Assembly (NCBI RefSeq): GCF_900111495.1
Contig: NZ_FOIU01000001.1
Coordinates: forward strand, 434,001 to 498,000
Length of the DNA: 64,000 nt
Reading direction: 5' to 3'
Origin: Chryseobacterium wanjuense
Lineage (GTDB): Bacteria; Bacteroidota; Bacteroidia; Flavobacteriales; Weeksellaceae
Made by a program: the position numbers and the translations under genes. The notes under the pieces were generated by a model. The model was not told where the DNA came from. It ran no database searches and was given only the letters and a program-made list of their open reading frames with translations. This document shows positions 53,511-63,595 of this stretch, one piece after another; positions within the stretch are counted from its first letter, which is position 1; the number at the start of each line of letters is the position of its first letter.

Positions 53511-56023
53511 TGAAAAAGGCCATTTTATCGATTGCTCTTTTGGGAGGTATTTTTTTCTCCGTAAATGTAGCAGCACAAACCGATACTTCGGGTAGAGAAA
53601 AGGTATACAGAGCCACTCACACGAAGGTAACGGAACTTAAACATACCAAGCTTAAAGTAAATTTCGACTATCAGAAAGAACAGATGAACGGGGAAGAATG
53701 GCTGACTGCCGCTCCTTTTTTCTATGCTACCAACGAGCTGACTCTTGATGCAAAAGGTATGTTGATTCATGAAGTAGCTTTGGATAATAATGGTAAAAAA
53801 TCTCCTTTAAAGTATGATTATAAGGATGATGTCTTAAAAATTACTTTAGATAAAACGTATCAGAAAAATCAGGATTATACGGTTTATATCAAATATACTT
53901 CCCGTCCGAACGAGGTGAAACAGCAGGGAAGTGCAGCTATTAATGATGCAAAAGGCTTGTATTTCATTAATGCTCAGGGAAAAGATCCCGATAAGCCGAC
54001 GCAGATCTGGACGCAGGGAGAGACAGAATCTTCTTCTGCATGGTTCCCGACCATTGATAAACCCAACCAGAAGACAACTCAGGAAATTTATATGACGGTT
54101 CCTGATAAGTATGTTACGCTTTCAAACGGTATTTTAAAAGATTCCCAGAAAGAATCCAATGGGTTGAGAACAGATCATTGGGTGATGGATAAAAGACATG
54201 CAACCTATCTTTTCTTCATGGGTGTGGGCGAATACGCAATCGTGAAAGACAAATGGAGAAATATTCCGGTAGATTATTATATCGAAAAAGAATACGAACC
54301 TTACGCAAAACAGATCTACGGAAACACTCCGGAAATGATGGAGTTTTTCTCTAAAAAAATGGGTTACGACTATCCTTGGGCAAAATATGCACAGATTTCC
54401 GGAAGAGATTATGTAAGTGGAGCCATGGAAAATACAACGGCAACCCTGCATGGAAGCGATATTTTACAAAAACCGGGACAGCTGATCGACGAAAATACCT
54501 GGGAAGATACCATCGCTCACGAATTATTCCACCATTGGTTTGGAGATTTGGTGACGGCAGAAAGCTGGAGCAATCTTACGGTAAACGAGTCTTTCGCCAA
54601 CTACTCAGAATATCTTTGGAACGAATACAAATACGGAAAAGACCAGGCAGATTATCATCAAATGCAGGATGTGAATATGTACATTCATAATCCGGCGGAT
54701 TTCAAGAAAGATTTGGTAAGATTCGATTATGATTCCCGTGAAGATGTTTTTGATTTGGTGACTTATCAGAAAGGTGGGGGAATTCTTCATATGCTGAGAA
54801 ATTATCTGGGTGATGAGGCCTTTTTTGCCGGAATGCAGGATTATTTGAAAACCAATGAATATCAGAACGCAGAAGCACATCAGCTGAGATTGTCTTTCGA
54901 AAAAGTTTCAGGAAAGGATCTAAACTGGTTCTTCAATCAGTGGTATTTCGGAAGCGGAAATCCGAAAATTAATTATTCCTATACTTTTGAACCTGTAAAA
55001 AAACAAATCGCTGTTGTTATCGAGCAGACTCAGGAACAGCCGTTCCAGTTTCCTTTGGCCATCGACGTTTATGACAATGGGAAACCAAAAAGATATAATG
55101 TCTGGGTAAATGCACAGGCAAAAAATACCTTCAATTTTGATGTTTCTAAAAATGCAGATTTGGTGAATATCAATGCAGATGGTGTGTTATTGGCGGATAT
55201 TACAGACACAAAAACTCCTGAACAGTATTTGATGCAGTTCACAGGTTCTAAGGAATTTAAAAGCAAATACAACGCTCTGAACGGAATTAAAGATCAGGTG
55301 GGAAAAAATCCTACGGCAACAAAATTATTGGCAGCAGCCATTAAAGATCCTTTTTTCAGAACTAGAATTAAGGCTTTACAATTAATGGATTTGTCAAATG
55401 CAGAACAATTGAAAGCATTAGGTTCAGATGTTGAAAAACTGGCAGCCAATGACCCGAAAACTTTGGTTCAGGCAGCAGCAATTTCAGCGTTGGCAAAAAC
55501 TAAAGATAAAAAGTATATGCCAATTTTCGAAAAAGGACTGAATGCAGTTTCCAATTCCGTAAAAGGAAATTCCGTAGGTGCAATTATTGAGATTGATCCT
55601 TCGAGAGCCAGTACTTTAGCAGATAAAATTGATCTGGAAGGCGCTCCTGAAAATTTATTGAGCAAATTATTACCGATTATCGTTAAAAATAAAGTGACTT
55701 CTCAGATGTCAAATATTGCTCAATTGGCAGCATTTTATCCGTTCATCAAATTCCAAAATCCGGAATTGGGCAAAGCGGCGGAAGAAGGATACAATTGGAT
55801 CATGACTTCAGATAACGTAAAGGCTACAGAAAGCATTACAAAAATTTTGGGTCAGGCAAAAGGACAGATGGGAGACAATCCTCAGGTAAAAATGATGATC
55901 TCTCAAATGTTGAAAGACGGTCTTGCGAAGAAAATGGAACTTCTGAAACAGAATCCACAAAACGCGGCCAGCATCAACAAACAGATTGACGCCATGAATA
56001 AAGCGATCGAAGATTTTAAATAA
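53510..56023 (+). CDS. Secreted M1 family aminopeptidase
   Basis: 837 residues. A signal peptide ends VAAQ. The N-terminal beta domain (about 40-240) precedes the catalytic domain with the substrate motif GAMEN (about 303-307) and the zinc site HELFHHWFGD with the third ligand in NESFANY (about 341-367). HEAT-like helices fill the last 280 residues. It removes N-terminal residues from peptides, probably in the periplasm. A small antitoxin-like gene is translated just before it. Confidence 0.95.
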   Translation: MKKAILSIALLGGIFFSVNVAAQTDTSGREKVYRATHTKVTELKHTKLKVNFDYQKEQMNGEEWLTAAPFFYATNELTLDAKGMLIHEVALDNNGKKSPLKYDYKDDVLKITLDKTYQKNQDYTVYIKYTSRPNEVKQQGSAAINDAKGLYFINAQGKDPDKPTQIWTQGETESSSAWFPTIDKPNQKTTQEIYMTVPDKYVTLSNGILKDSQKESNGLRTDHWVMDKRHATYLFFMGVGEYAIVKDKWRNIPVDYYIEKEYEPYAKQIYGNTPEMMEFFSKKMGYDYPWAKYAQISGRDYVSGAMENTTATLHGSDILQKPGQLIDENTWEDTIAHELFHHWFGDLVTAESWSNLTVNESFANYSEYLWNEYKYGKDQADYHQMQDVNMYIHNPADFKKDLVRFDYDSREDVFDLVTYQKGGGILHMLRNYLGDEAFFAGMQDYLKTNEYQNAEAHQLRLSFEKVSGKDLNWFFNQWYFGSGNPKINYSYTFEPVKKQIAVVIEQTQEQPFQFPLAIDVYDNGKPKRYNVWVNAQAKNTFNFDVSKNADLVNINADGVLLADITDTKTPEQYLMQFTGSKEFKSKYNALNGIKDQVGKNPTATKLLAAAIKDPFFRTRIKALQLMDLSNAEQLKALGSDVEKLAANDPKTLVQAAAISALAKTKDKKYMPIFEKGLNAVSNSVKGNSVGAIIEIDPSRASTLADKIDLEGAPENLLSKLLPIIVKNKVTSQMSNIAQLAAFYPFIKFQNPELGKAAEEGYNWIMTSDNVKATESITKILGQAKGQMGDNPQVKMMISQMLKDGLAKKMELLKQNPQNAASINKQIDAMNKAIEDFK

Positions 56024-56041
56024 TTTAAGATTAAATAAATG

Positions 56042-56072
56042 AAAGCACTTCTGAAAAGAGGTGCTTTTTTTT
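56042..56072 (+). terminator. Terminator after the M1 peptidase
   Basis: AAAGCACTTCT pairs with AGAGGTGCTTT with one G-U, followed by a T-run. Confidence 0.8.
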
Positions 56073-56276
56073 GTTGTAATGAATCAAGTAGATTCTTCCT
56101 TCATCTGAAGGACAAATTGTGAAACAAAAACCTTTACAACCGTTTAAAATTTAGATATTTTAAATCTTTACTCTTATTGTGGTTAATTATTTTCACAATT
56201 ATTTTTTAAAATTTATCAAAAATCATATATGATTAAACGTTTACATTTTTTAAATTCGTATTAAAATTGAACTATT

Positions 56277-57605
56277 ATGACTTTTGGAATTGAGGCGGCA
56301 AGCTATTATGCACCTTCGTTGTATTTGGAAATTAAAGACTTAGCGGAAAAAAGAGGAATTGAACCGGCCAAACTGGAAAAAGGTTTGGGCTTACATAAAA
56401 TGGGATTTCCTGATGTGCATGAAGATGCGGCTACCTTTGCAGCTGAAGCTTTGCTAAAATTAATTAAAGATTACAATATCAATCCAAAAGAAATATCGAG
56501 AATCTATCTGGGAACCGAAAGTGCTTTGGATGCAGCAAAGCCTACCGCTTCTTATGCCATGCAGATGGTTGAAAAAGTATTGGAACCGGAATTCGGAGCG
56601 AGATGTTTCAAAAATTGCGATGTCGTTGACATGACTTTCGCCTGTATCGGAGCGGTGGATGCTCTTCACAATTCTTTGGATTTCGTAAGAGCAAATCCTG
56701 ACAAAAAAGCAGTTGTCATCGCCAGCGATTATGCAAAATATGAGTTGGTCTCTTCCGGCGAATACACGCAGGGAGGTGGTGCGGTTGCGGTGCTGGTTTC
56801 TTCAAATCCGGATCTGATTGAGATTGAAAATGATTGGGGTATCGCTACAGAAAGTGTTTTCGATTTTTTTAAGCCGAGACGTCATTTTAAAAAAGAAGAC
56901 TTATCCAACTCCCCTGAAAATTACCCCAATACAATAGAAATCTTTACAGACGAACCTGTTTTTGATGGACAATATTCTAATCAATGTTATCAGGACAGAA
57001 TCAGGGAGGCGTATAATCATTATAAAGAAATTACAGGAAAAAATAAACCTTACGAGAGTTGGAAGTATCTTATTTTTCATCTTCCTTATGCTTTTCACGG
57101 GAAAAGAGTTTTCACGGAAATTTACAGCTTAGAAAACGGACTTTCCTACGAAACACCAGAAGAGCAAAAAACGGTTGCAAAATCTGAGGAGTATGTCCAG
57201 TTTATCAATGATAAAATTGAGAAAACGCAAAGAGCCTCATCAGAAATCGGAAATATGTACACGGCTTCGATCTTCATGGCTTTGTTGTCTGCTTTGCAAA
57301 CTTCTTTTAATGAAAATGAAGAATTAGCAGGCGAAGAAATCGGATTTTTAGGCTACGGAAGTGGTTCCAAATCAAAAGTTTTTGCAGGAAAAGTTTCCCA
57401 AAACTGGAAAAATGTCGTTGCAAAATGGAATTTATTTGAAGATTTAAAAAACCGAACCGCCATAGATTTTGAAACGTATGAAAAACTTCACAGAAAACAG
57501 TTGGAAGAATCTGTTAATCAAAATTATAAAGGTTTCGGATTGACATCTGTTGAATTAGAAAGCCCGGTTTTGAAAGGAGCGAGGTATTATGATTATCAAA
57601 AATAA
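56277..57605 (+). CDS. Hydroxymethylglutaryl-CoA synthase family protein
   Basis: 442 residues of the thiolase fold. The nucleophile is Cys123 in DMTFACIGAVDAL; the preceding YLGTESALDAAKPTASYAMQ (about 79-98) and the HLPYAFHGKRVF segment (catalytic His, about residues 260-271) complete the site. LGYGSGSKSKVFAG binds the CoA tail. It should condense acetoacetyl-CoA and acetyl-CoA to HMG-CoA for the mevalonate route to isoprenoids, which flavobacteria use. It is monocistronic. Confidence 0.93.
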   Translation: MTFGIEAASYYAPSLYLEIKDLAEKRGIEPAKLEKGLGLHKMGFPDVHEDAATFAAEALLKLIKDYNINPKEISRIYLGTESALDAAKPTASYAMQMVEKVLEPEFGARCFKNCDVVDMTFACIGAVDALHNSLDFVRANPDKKAVVIASDYAKYELVSSGEYTQGGGAVAVLVSSNPDLIEIENDWGIATESVFDFFKPRRHFKKEDLSNSPENYPNTIEIFTDEPVFDGQYSNQCYQDRIREAYNHYKEITGKNKPYESWKYLIFHLPYAFHGKRVFTEIYSLENGLSYETPEEQKTVAKSEEYVQFINDKIEKTQRASSEIGNMYTASIFMALLSALQTSFNENEELAGEEIGFLGYGSGSKSKVFAGKVSQNWKNVVAKWNLFEDLKNRTAIDFETYEKLHRKQLEESVNQNYKGFGLTSVELESPVLKGARYYDYQK

Positions 57606-57627
57606 TACACATTATAAATTTTAGCCC

Positions 57628-57675
57628 AAAATATAATTCCAAAAGTCAAATTGCTTAACTTTTGGAATTATATTT
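57628..57675. terminator. Bidirectional terminator
   Basis: A perfect 18-bp stem (57628-57645 with 57658-57675), AT-rich ends and T-runs on both strands, between converging genes. Confidence 0.8.
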
Positions 57676-57689
57676 ATAAGGTTTAAATG

Positions 57690-57730
57690 TCGTGTTAATT
57701 CATGAAAATATTCGTGTCATTTGTGTTTAA
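57690..57730. repeat. Half-copy of the TTCGTG repeat
   Basis: Reads TTCATGAAAATATTCGTGTC then ATTTGTGTTTAAAC, close to the right arm of the 176-bp element at 37718-37751, but with no matching left arm. Confidence 0.6.
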
Positions 57731-57736
57731 ACAAAA

Positions 57737-58936
57737 TCAAACCCTTACAAACCTACTCACAAACATCGAAGCCACAAGTTGTCCCACTGCATTTAAAACA
57801 GTTGCCAACGGATCTACCAGAGTTCCAATAATCATAACAGCCGGGATCGCTTCCTGAGGTAATTTGTAAACGGAAATCATCAGCATTTCACCGATATAGC
57901 CACCATTGGGGATTCCGCCCGCAACGATACTCACAAAAACGGTAATTCCTAATGCTAAAAGTAAATTCATCGGATCAAAAAAATCTCTTCCTATAATTAA
58001 AAACGCCACGTAAATCTTAATAATTGAAGACATCGACGAGCCATTTTTATGCAAAGTTGTCCCAATTGGGATTACAATATTCGCAATCTGACTGGGAACA
58101 CCGATTTTTGAAGCTGCCAGTAAATTCGCAGGCATAGTGGCAAAACTGCTGCAGGTGCTCAATGCGGTTAAGGTAGGGTAAATGGCGTTTGTCCAAAAAC
58201 TTTTTACTCCGTTTTGACCTTTTGCAAGAAAAGCATACAGAGAAAAGAACACAAGAAAATAAACAATTCCGGCGATATAATACAATCCCAAAGGTTTAGC
58301 ATAAAATCCGAAAAGCTGAGGTCCCAGAGTGGCCACCTGATAGGCAAAATAAGCTCCCAGACCGATTGGGGCGATCTTCATAATTAATAAAAGCAATTCC
58401 TTCATCACTTCATATCCCGAAGCAATAAATTGTCTGAAAGGCTGCCCTTTTTCGCCAGCTTTTCTGGCTGCAAATCCGGTCATGAAAGCAAAAATAAGTA
58501 AAGCCAGCATATTTTGTCTTGAGAAAAGCTGGGTAAATTCCCCCACTGTGAAGAAACTCACAATTCTGTTTCCCCAACTGTCGTTGTTAGCTGCTTCTTC
58601 AACGATTTCCGAACTTCCAGAAACTCCCGAAACAGGAAACAGATACACTGCACAGATCGTGAAAACAGCTGCCGTTAAAATAAAAAACAAAAAAGTAAAA
58701 GCCATCGTCATCATGATTTTTCCAAATTTCGATTGCTGTTCTAATGACGCAATAGAATTGGAAACGGCAAAAAATACCAACGGAACAACGCTTACGAAAA
58801 GCAAATTCAGGAAAATGTCTCCTAAAGGTTTGATGTAATCAACAATTTGCGGAGCTACAATTCCGATGATGCTTCCAACGGAGATTCCCAACAGTAAAAG
58901 TAAAATTCCGGAGTAGTTCTTTAAGACCTCTTTCAT
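57737..58936 (-). CDS. Dicarboxylate/amino acid:cation symporter (DAACS family)
   Basis: 399 residues from the ATG at 58936 (MKEVLKNYSGILLLLLGISV); a longer start adds a basic extension. Eight hydrophobic helices and two re-entrant hairpins are recognisable, with the transport motif ALSTCSSFATMPANL (about residues 266-280) and PIGTTLHKNGSSMSS in the second half. The family moves glutamate, aspartate or C4-dicarboxylates with Na+ or H+. The exact substrate cannot be read from sequence. It is divergent from cbpA. Confidence 0.92.
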   Translation of the reverse strand: MKEVLKNYSGILLLLLGISVGSIIGIVAPQIVDYIKPLGDIFLNLLFVSVVPLVFFAVSNSIASLEQQSKFGKIMMTMAFTFLFFILTAAVFTICAVYLFPVSGVSGSSEIVEEAANNDSWGNRIVSFFTVGEFTQLFSRQNMLALLIFAFMTGFAARKAGEKGQPFRQFIASGYEVMKELLLLIMKIAPIGLGAYFAYQVATLGPQLFGFYAKPLGLYYIAGIVYFLVFFSLYAFLAKGQNGVKSFWTNAIYPTLTALSTCSSFATMPANLLAASKIGVPSQIANIVIPIGTTLHKNGSSMSSIIKIYVAFLIIGRDFFDPMNLLLALGITVFVSIVAGGIPNGGYIGEMLMISVYKLPQEAIPAVMIIGTLVDPLATVLNAVGQLVASMFVSRFVRV

Positions 58937-59030
58937 GTGGTGCTTTTTGATCAAAGATAGCTTTATTTTTAACATTCCGTTATATTAATTTCATGCATAA
59001 AATTCATAAATTTGAGTAAATATCGTTTCT

Positions 59031-59945
59031 ATGGCTTATATAGATTACTATAAAATTTTAGGCGTAGACAAAAACGCAACACAGGATGACATTAAAAAAG
59101 CTTATCGAAAACTGGCGAGAAAGTTACATCCAGATCTTAATCCCGATGACAAAGAAGCTGAAAAAAAATTCAAGGAGCTTAATGAGGCCAATGAAGTTCT
59201 CAGCAATCCTGAAAACCGTGCCAAGTACGACAAATACGGAGAACACTGGAAACACGGCGAGGAGTATGAAAAGGCCCAGCAACAGCAGCAAAGTCAATAT
59301 CAAGGAGGAAATTTCGGAGGCGGATTTTCCGGAGCTGATTTTGGGGAAGGTGAAGATTTTTCAGACTTTTTTCAGAGTATGTTTGGCGGGGCAGGAGGTG
59401 GCTTTAGCAGGAGTTCAAGGGGAAGTGCTTCAGGAAAATTTAAGGGGCAGGATGTGCATGCGGAACTGAATTTAAATTTAAAAGATGCGGCAACGACACA
59501 TCCTCAAACTTTTGAAATTAATGGTAAAAAAGTAAGAATCACGATTCCTGCAGGGGTTTACGACGGACAGCAGATTAAGTTGAAAGGTCACGGAAATCCC
59601 GGTTTCAACGGCGGTCCGAATGGAGATTTATACATTACTTTCAATATTCCGGCAGATCCGAATTTTGAAAGAATCGGGGATGATTTAAAAACAAAAGTGG
59701 CGATCGATCTGTACACCGCAGTTTTAGGCGGAGATGTGAAAGTGAATACTTTGGGCGGAAGCGTAAACCTTAAAGTAAAACCCGAAACTCAAAACGGGAT
59801 GACGGTAAGACTGAAAGGAAAAGGGTTCCCTGTATACAAAAAAGAGGGGCAATTCGGAGATTTGTTTGTGACCTACGAGGTAAAATTGCCGACCAATCTT
59901 ACGGATCACCAGAAAGAACTTTTTGAACAACTTAAAAATTCCTAA
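59031..59945 (+). CDS. cbpA: DnaJ-type co-chaperone CbpA
   Basis: 304 residues. An N-terminal J domain (about 1-70) has [20 protein letters not shown] and the HPD tripeptide in KLHPDLNP, followed by a Gly/Phe-rich linker (about 95-145). The C-terminal region has two peptide-binding barrels and no zinc-finger cysteines, which is the CbpA type rather than DnaJ. TAAATTTG at 59007-59014 is a plausible -7 element. It is followed by the modulator gene cbpM with 3 bp between. Confidence 0.92.
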   Translation: MAYIDYYKILGVDKNATQDDIKKAYRKLARKLHPDLNPDDKEAEKKFKELNEANEVLSNPENRAKYDKYGEHWKHGEEYEKAQQQQQSQYQGGNFGGGFSGADFGEGEDFSDFFQSMFGGAGGGFSRSSRGSASGKFKGQDVHAELNLNLKDAATTHPQTFEINGKKVRITIPAGVYDGQQIKLKGHGNPGFNGGPNGDLYITFNIPADPNFERIGDDLKTKVAIDLYTAVLGGDVKVNTLGGSVNLKVKPETQNGMTVRLKGKGFPVYKKEGQFGDLFVTYEVKLPTNLTDHQKELFEQLKNS

Positions 59946-59948
59946 GCC

Positions 59949-60251
59949 ATGAGTGAAAGAATATCGCGAGAAGAACTCGTAAAAATATACAATATTGAAG
60001 TCACTTTTTTTGATGAACTGGTAGATTCCGGATTGCTGCATATCGAGACGGAAAATGAAATCCGTTATCTGATGTATGAGGATTTGCCTTCATTTGAAAG
60101 GTTTGCAAATTGGCATTATGATTTGGAAATCAATCTTCCGGGTTTAGAAGTCATCGATGATATGCTGAAAAAAATGGAAGATTTAAAACAAAAAAACCGC
60201 GAACTGATGAATAAGCTGTCGGCGATCAGTGATAAATATGAAGAGGGGTAG
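59949..60251 (+). CDS. cbpM: Chaperone modulator CbpM
   Basis: 100 residues. It has a MerR-like N-terminal helix-turn-helix segment (ISREELVKIYNIEVTFFDEL, about residues 4-23), the YLMYEDLPSFERFANWHYDL part (about 40-59) and a C-terminal coiled coil (KKMEDLKQKNRELMNKL). CbpM binds the J domain of CbpA and restrains it. It follows cbpA by 3 bp in one operon. Confidence 0.9.
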   Translation: MSERISREELVKIYNIEVTFFDELVDSGLLHIETENEIRYLMYEDLPSFERFANWHYDLEINLPGLEVIDDMLKKMEDLKQKNRELMNKLSAISDKYEEG

Positions 60252-60310
60252 TTTGTTGTTGGTTGCTTGTTTCTAGTTGATGGTTGTTTGTTGATGGGGT
60301 TTATTGATGG
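60252..60310. repeat. Simple-motif block upstream of the 60351 gene
   Basis: A run of TTGTTGGTTGCTTGT / TTGATGGTTGTTTGTTGATG units, similar in content to the hemL block but without a complementary arm. Confidence 0.5.
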
Positions 60311-60332
60311 TACAATGAAAAACCTATCTTTG
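60304..60332 (+). promoter_or_regulatory. Flavobacterial promoter
   Basis: TTG (60304-60306), 18 nt, TATCTTTG (60325-60332), upstream of the membrane-protein gene. Confidence 0.7.
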
Positions 60333-60350
60333 TAAGAGAAATTAATAATT

Positions 60351-60878
60351 ATGAATGAAGAAAAGATTATTGTTTTAAAACCTAGAAAAAACGATTTTGA
60401 GGAAATATATTTTAGTGAAAACCAGGGAAGTCTGTTTTTTTCATCGACAACGAGAGGAAAAACGATTACGACCATTGTTGTCGGACTGATTTTATTGATT
60501 CTCTTTTTATTTAAAGATGATTTTACTAAAGAAAAATTTGGGATTTTGTACTTTGTAAGTTTTCTGTTTTTGCTTTGTGCTGTATTTCTTTCGGTAAGCA
60601 TTAATAAAGTTTCAAGATGGAAAAAACAGGTTAATTCTTATTTAAACAAGCTTGAAAACTGCAATATTTATGAGATAAGATTCGATCAAAATTTTTTCAC
60701 GGTGAATATCGACGGAGAAAAAGAAACCAGCGAATGGAAAGACTTCGAATATTTCGACAGCACCGAAAAATATATTGCACTGGAAGGAAAACACAATTAT
60801 ATGTTTCCCAAAAAATCAATGAATGAAAAGGATTATAGTTTATTAAAACAAACCTTAAAGAAAAATATTAAAGAATAA
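60351..60878 (+). CDS. Two-helix membrane protein of unknown function
   Basis: 175 residues. Two hydrophobic helices lie at about 40-57 and 63-85. The C-terminal domain (about 95-175) is soluble and beta-rich, with IYEIRFDQNFFTVNIDGEKE and WKDFEYFDSTEKYIALEGKH, resembling the PH-like domain of YcxB-type proteins. No function is known. It has its own consensus promoter and a shared terminator downstream. Confidence 0.72.
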   Translation: MNEEKIIVLKPRKNDFEEIYFSENQGSLFFSSTTRGKTITTIVVGLILLILFLFKDDFTKEKFGILYFVSFLFLLCAVFLSVSINKVSRWKKQVNSYLNKLENCNIYEIRFDQNFFTVNIDGEKETSEWKDFEYFDSTEKYIALEGKHNYMFPKKSMNEKDYSLLKQTLKKNIKE

Positions 60879-60910
60879 AAAAATCAGAGTAAATTTTACT
60901 CTGATTTTTG
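60879..60910. terminator. Bidirectional terminator
   Basis: AAATCAGAGTAAA (60881-60893) pairs with TTTACTCTGATTT (60895-60907) and has T-runs both ways, between converging genes. Confidence 0.8.
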
Positions 60911-60929
60911 TTTTTATATTGAAAGCTGA

Positions 60930-61913
60930 TTAATCCAGCCAACCCATTTCTTTCATCCAGTCATCGTTGTAGATCTTCCCAACGTATCTTGAACCGTGAT
61001 CGTGAAGTAAAACAACAATCACATCATCTTTTGTGAACTGATCCTTCATCTGCACCAAAGAAGCAATTGCGCTTCCCGCAGAATATCCGCAGAAAATTCC
61101 TTCTTCTTTTGCCAGTTTTCTTGCGTAAACAGCTCCGTCTTTATCCGTAACTTTCTCAAAATGATCGATCACCGACATATCATAGTTTTCAGGAAGAATA
61201 TCTTCACCAATACCTTCTGTGATATAGGTGTAAGCATTTTCCAAATGAATTTCTCCCGTTTCGTGAATCTCTTTTAAGATCGAACCGTAAGTATCAACAC
61301 CGATTACTTTAATATCCGGGTTTTTCTCTTTGAAAAATTTTCCGCAACCTGTAATCGTACCGCCTGTCCCGGCTCCAACCACGAAATGAGTAAGTTTTCC
61401 TTCCGTTTGTTCCCAGATTTCAGGGGCAGTAGACTCATAGTGAGCCGCTCTGTTTGATAAATTATCGTATTGATTTACATACCATCCGTTTTCCGTTTCT
61501 TTAGCCAGTCTTTTGGAAACTGAATAATAAGAACGAGGATCTGTAGGCTTCACATCTGTCGGACAAACGATCACTTCAGCTCCAACGGCACGAAGAATAT
61601 CGCATTTTTCTTTTGACTGTTTCGAGTTGGTCACGAAAATACATTTGTAACCTTTAATAATTGCTGCAAGAGCCAATCCCATCCCTGTATTTCCGGAAGT
61701 TCCTTCGATGATGGTTCCTCCTGGTTTCAATCTTCCATCTTTTTCAGCGTCTTCAATCATCTTCAGGGCCATTCTGTCTTTCACAGAGTTCCCCGGATTG
61801 AAGGTTTCAACCTTGGCCAAAACCAATGCAGGAAAATCCTCACCCAAAACTTTATTAAGCTTTACCAATGGAGTATTCCCGATCGTTTCAAGGATGTTGT
61901 TTGCGTATTTCAT
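60930..61913 (-). CDS. Cystathionine beta-synthase-like / cysteine synthase family PLP enzyme
   Basis: 327 residues of PLP fold type II. The PLP lysine is in NPGNSVKDRMALKM (about residues 40-53), GTSGNTGMGLALAAIIKGYK is the phosphate and substrate loop, and GAGTGGTITG binds the PLP phosphate. VIVLLHDHGSRYVGK near the C-terminus is typical of the CBS-like subgroup. With the cystathionine synthase/lyase at 14751-15890 it could make cysteine from homocysteine; a plain cysteine synthase is also possible. It is monocistronic. Confidence 0.87.
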   Translation of the reverse strand: MKYANNILETIGNTPLVKLNKVLGEDFPALVLAKVETFNPGNSVKDRMALKMIEDAEKDGRLKPGGTIIEGTSGNTGMGLALAAIIKGYKCIFVTNSKQSKEKCDILRAVGAEVIVCPTDVKPTDPRSYYSVSKRLAKETENGWYVNQYDNLSNRAAHYESTAPEIWEQTEGKLTHFVVGAGTGGTITGCGKFFKEKNPDIKVIGVDTYGSILKEIHETGEIHLENAYTYITEGIGEDILPENYDMSVIDHFEKVTDKDGAVYARKLAKEEGIFCGYSAGSAIASLVQMKDQFTKDDVIVVLLHDHGSRYVGKIYNDDWMKEMGWLD

Positions 61914-62361
61914 AAATGTTTTTTAAAGCAGTGCAAAGATACAGCTTTAAATTATATTTTAGATTACGGTTGAGTTAAAGAAGGGCTAGAAAGTGAATGG
62001 TGAATTAATTTCTTTGTCAATTTGCTTCGCTTGTGAATTTTTTGAAGGTACTATTATTTACTCAAAATTTTTTAGGAGCTTATTCCTGCTTTCCACTATA
62101 TCTTTTTGGGTACGGTCTCCGCTTTGCTCCGACCGCACCCAAAAAGGATGCCGTTGCAATCAGGGCTAGGGTAGCAGTCGTTATACGCACTCTTTGTCAT
62201 TGCGAGGAACGTAGTGACGAAGCAATCTCAACTAAAAAAAGAGTGATACTTAAATATTCTTAAATACTTAATAAAACTTAATGGTTAATAGTAAGATATA
62301 GATAAAGATTAGAAGAGATTGCTTCACCTTCGTTTCGCAATGACATTTATAGATTAAAGTT
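61914..62361. other. Repeat-filled intergenic region
   Basis: 448 bp without a gene. It holds hairpin repeat copy C (62075-62183) and an inverted pair of the GCAATGAC family, CATTGCGAGG...GAAGCAATCTC (62197-62229) and GAGATTGCTTC...CGCAATGAC (62315-62344). Confidence 0.65.
62075..62183. repeat. Structured hairpin repeat, copy C
   Basis: CTTTTTGGGT (62102-62111) pairs with ACCCAAAAAG (62137-62146); after an A-C mismatch CGGTC pairs with GACCG. CCTG at 62085-62088 can pair with CAGG at 62161-62164; copies A and B have CCCG and CGGG there. Confidence 0.82.
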
Positions 62362-63591
62362 TTAATTATACTTAATCGCCTTCACCGGAGAAATCTTACT
62401 GATCAGATAACTCGGAATAATCAAAGCTAATGCAGAAATAATCAAAATTCCTATAGAAATAGAGATGATCGCAATCGGATTGAGATCCACCGGAACGGTG
62501 CTTACATAATAATTTTCCGGATTCAATTTAATAACTCCAAAAAACTTCTGAATTAAAATCAATCCAAGACCAATCGCATTTCCATACAACAATCCCGGAA
62601 TCATGATGATCAGGGTATAATTAATGAAAGTCGCTCTGATCTGGGAGTTACTCGCGCCCAATGTTTTAAGAAGACCGATAGAATTTGTTCTTTCAATAAT
62701 CAAAATCAGAAGAACCATGATAATATTGATAACTACAACGATTAACATGATGATGATAATCAATGCAATATTGGTGTCAAAAATGCTGATCCAGTCTGTG
62801 ATTTGCGGATATTTTTCAGTTGCTTTCTCTGCGTAGTTTTTGTAGCCGATCAGTTTTTCAATTTCTGGGAAATCTCTGTCGATATCGTTGACATTTTTCA
62901 GGAAAATATCGATTCCGCCCACTTCATCAGGCTTCATATCCTGAATTTTCCTTACATGATTGATTCCTCCGATTACGAATTGGTCATCAATCATTTTGAT
63001 ATCGGTTTTATAAATTCCGACCACTTCAAACTTCCTGTAAATCGGTTGCTGATCTGTTTTGGAAAAAACGGTCACAATGCTGTCTTTTACCTTTAAATGA
63101 AGGTCATTCGCTATTTTTTGCGAAATGGTCACCCCATTGTTGTAGCCTACTTCCGTCACTTTCGGCGTGGTACCGGCTATCAGGAATTTTTTAAATCTCA
63201 GACTGTCAAAATCTTTTCCGACACCTTTGAAAATAATTCCTGCAAAATTATGCTCATTACGCATGATTCCTGTAACCATCGCATATTTCTGAACCGTTTC
63301 TACATCCGGAAGTTCCTGTATTTTTTTGATGTTTAGTCCCTGATTATCAAGAACCGAAGTGTTGTATGAAGAATTTGACCTCGTAGATTTTACCGTAATA
63401 TGTCCGCTGAAATCTGCCAATCTCTCTTTGATCGCTTTTTTAGAGCCGAATCCGGTGGAAACGGTAATTAAAGAAACAATAATTCCCAACGCTACAGAAA
63501 GTCTGCCGATGAAGATGATAACCCTCGAAAGGTTATTTTTGTTATCTTTGGAAAACGCTATTTTTCTAGAGAAATATAAAGGAAATTTCAA
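62362..63591 (-). CDS. LolC/LolE-like ABC transporter permease
   Basis: 409 residues from a TTG start at 63591. A TAATTTTG element on the minus strand (63617-63610) sits just upstream; the alternative, an ATG at 63660, would overlap the divergent gene's coding start by 65 bp and adds a basic N-terminus. The family fold is present: an N-terminal membrane helix (after LKFPLYFSRKIAFSKDN), a periplasmic MacB-like domain (about 60-270) and three C-terminal helices with the FtsX motif GLLKTLGASNSQI. It likely releases lipoproteins from the inner membrane to LolA. Confidence 0.82.
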   Translation of the reverse strand: MKFPLYFSRKIAFSKDNKNNLSRVIIFIGRLSVALGIIVSLITVSTGFGSKKAIKERLADFSGHITVKSTRSNSSYNTSVLDNQGLNIKKIQELPDVETVQKYAMVTGIMRNEHNFAGIIFKGVGKDFDSLRFKKFLIAGTTPKVTEVGYNNGVTISQKIANDLHLKVKDSIVTVFSKTDQQPIYRKFEVVGIYKTDIKMIDDQFVIGGINHVRKIQDMKPDEVGGIDIFLKNVNDIDRDFPEIEKLIGYKNYAEKATEKYPQITDWISIFDTNIALIIIIMLIVVVINIIMVLLILIIERTNSIGLLKTLGASNSQIRATFINYTLIIMIPGLLYGNAIGLGLILIQKFFGVIKLNPENYYVSTVPVDLNPIAIISISIGILIISALALIIPSYLISKISPVKAIKYN

Positions 63592-63595
63592 ACCT

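Noticed and set aside
60116..60601. Antisense open frame (about 160 codons) across the 5' part of the 60351 gene
   Set aside because: It overlaps cbpM, the upstream simple-motif block and the promoter, and contains low-complexity Asn/Gln/Thr encoded by that block.
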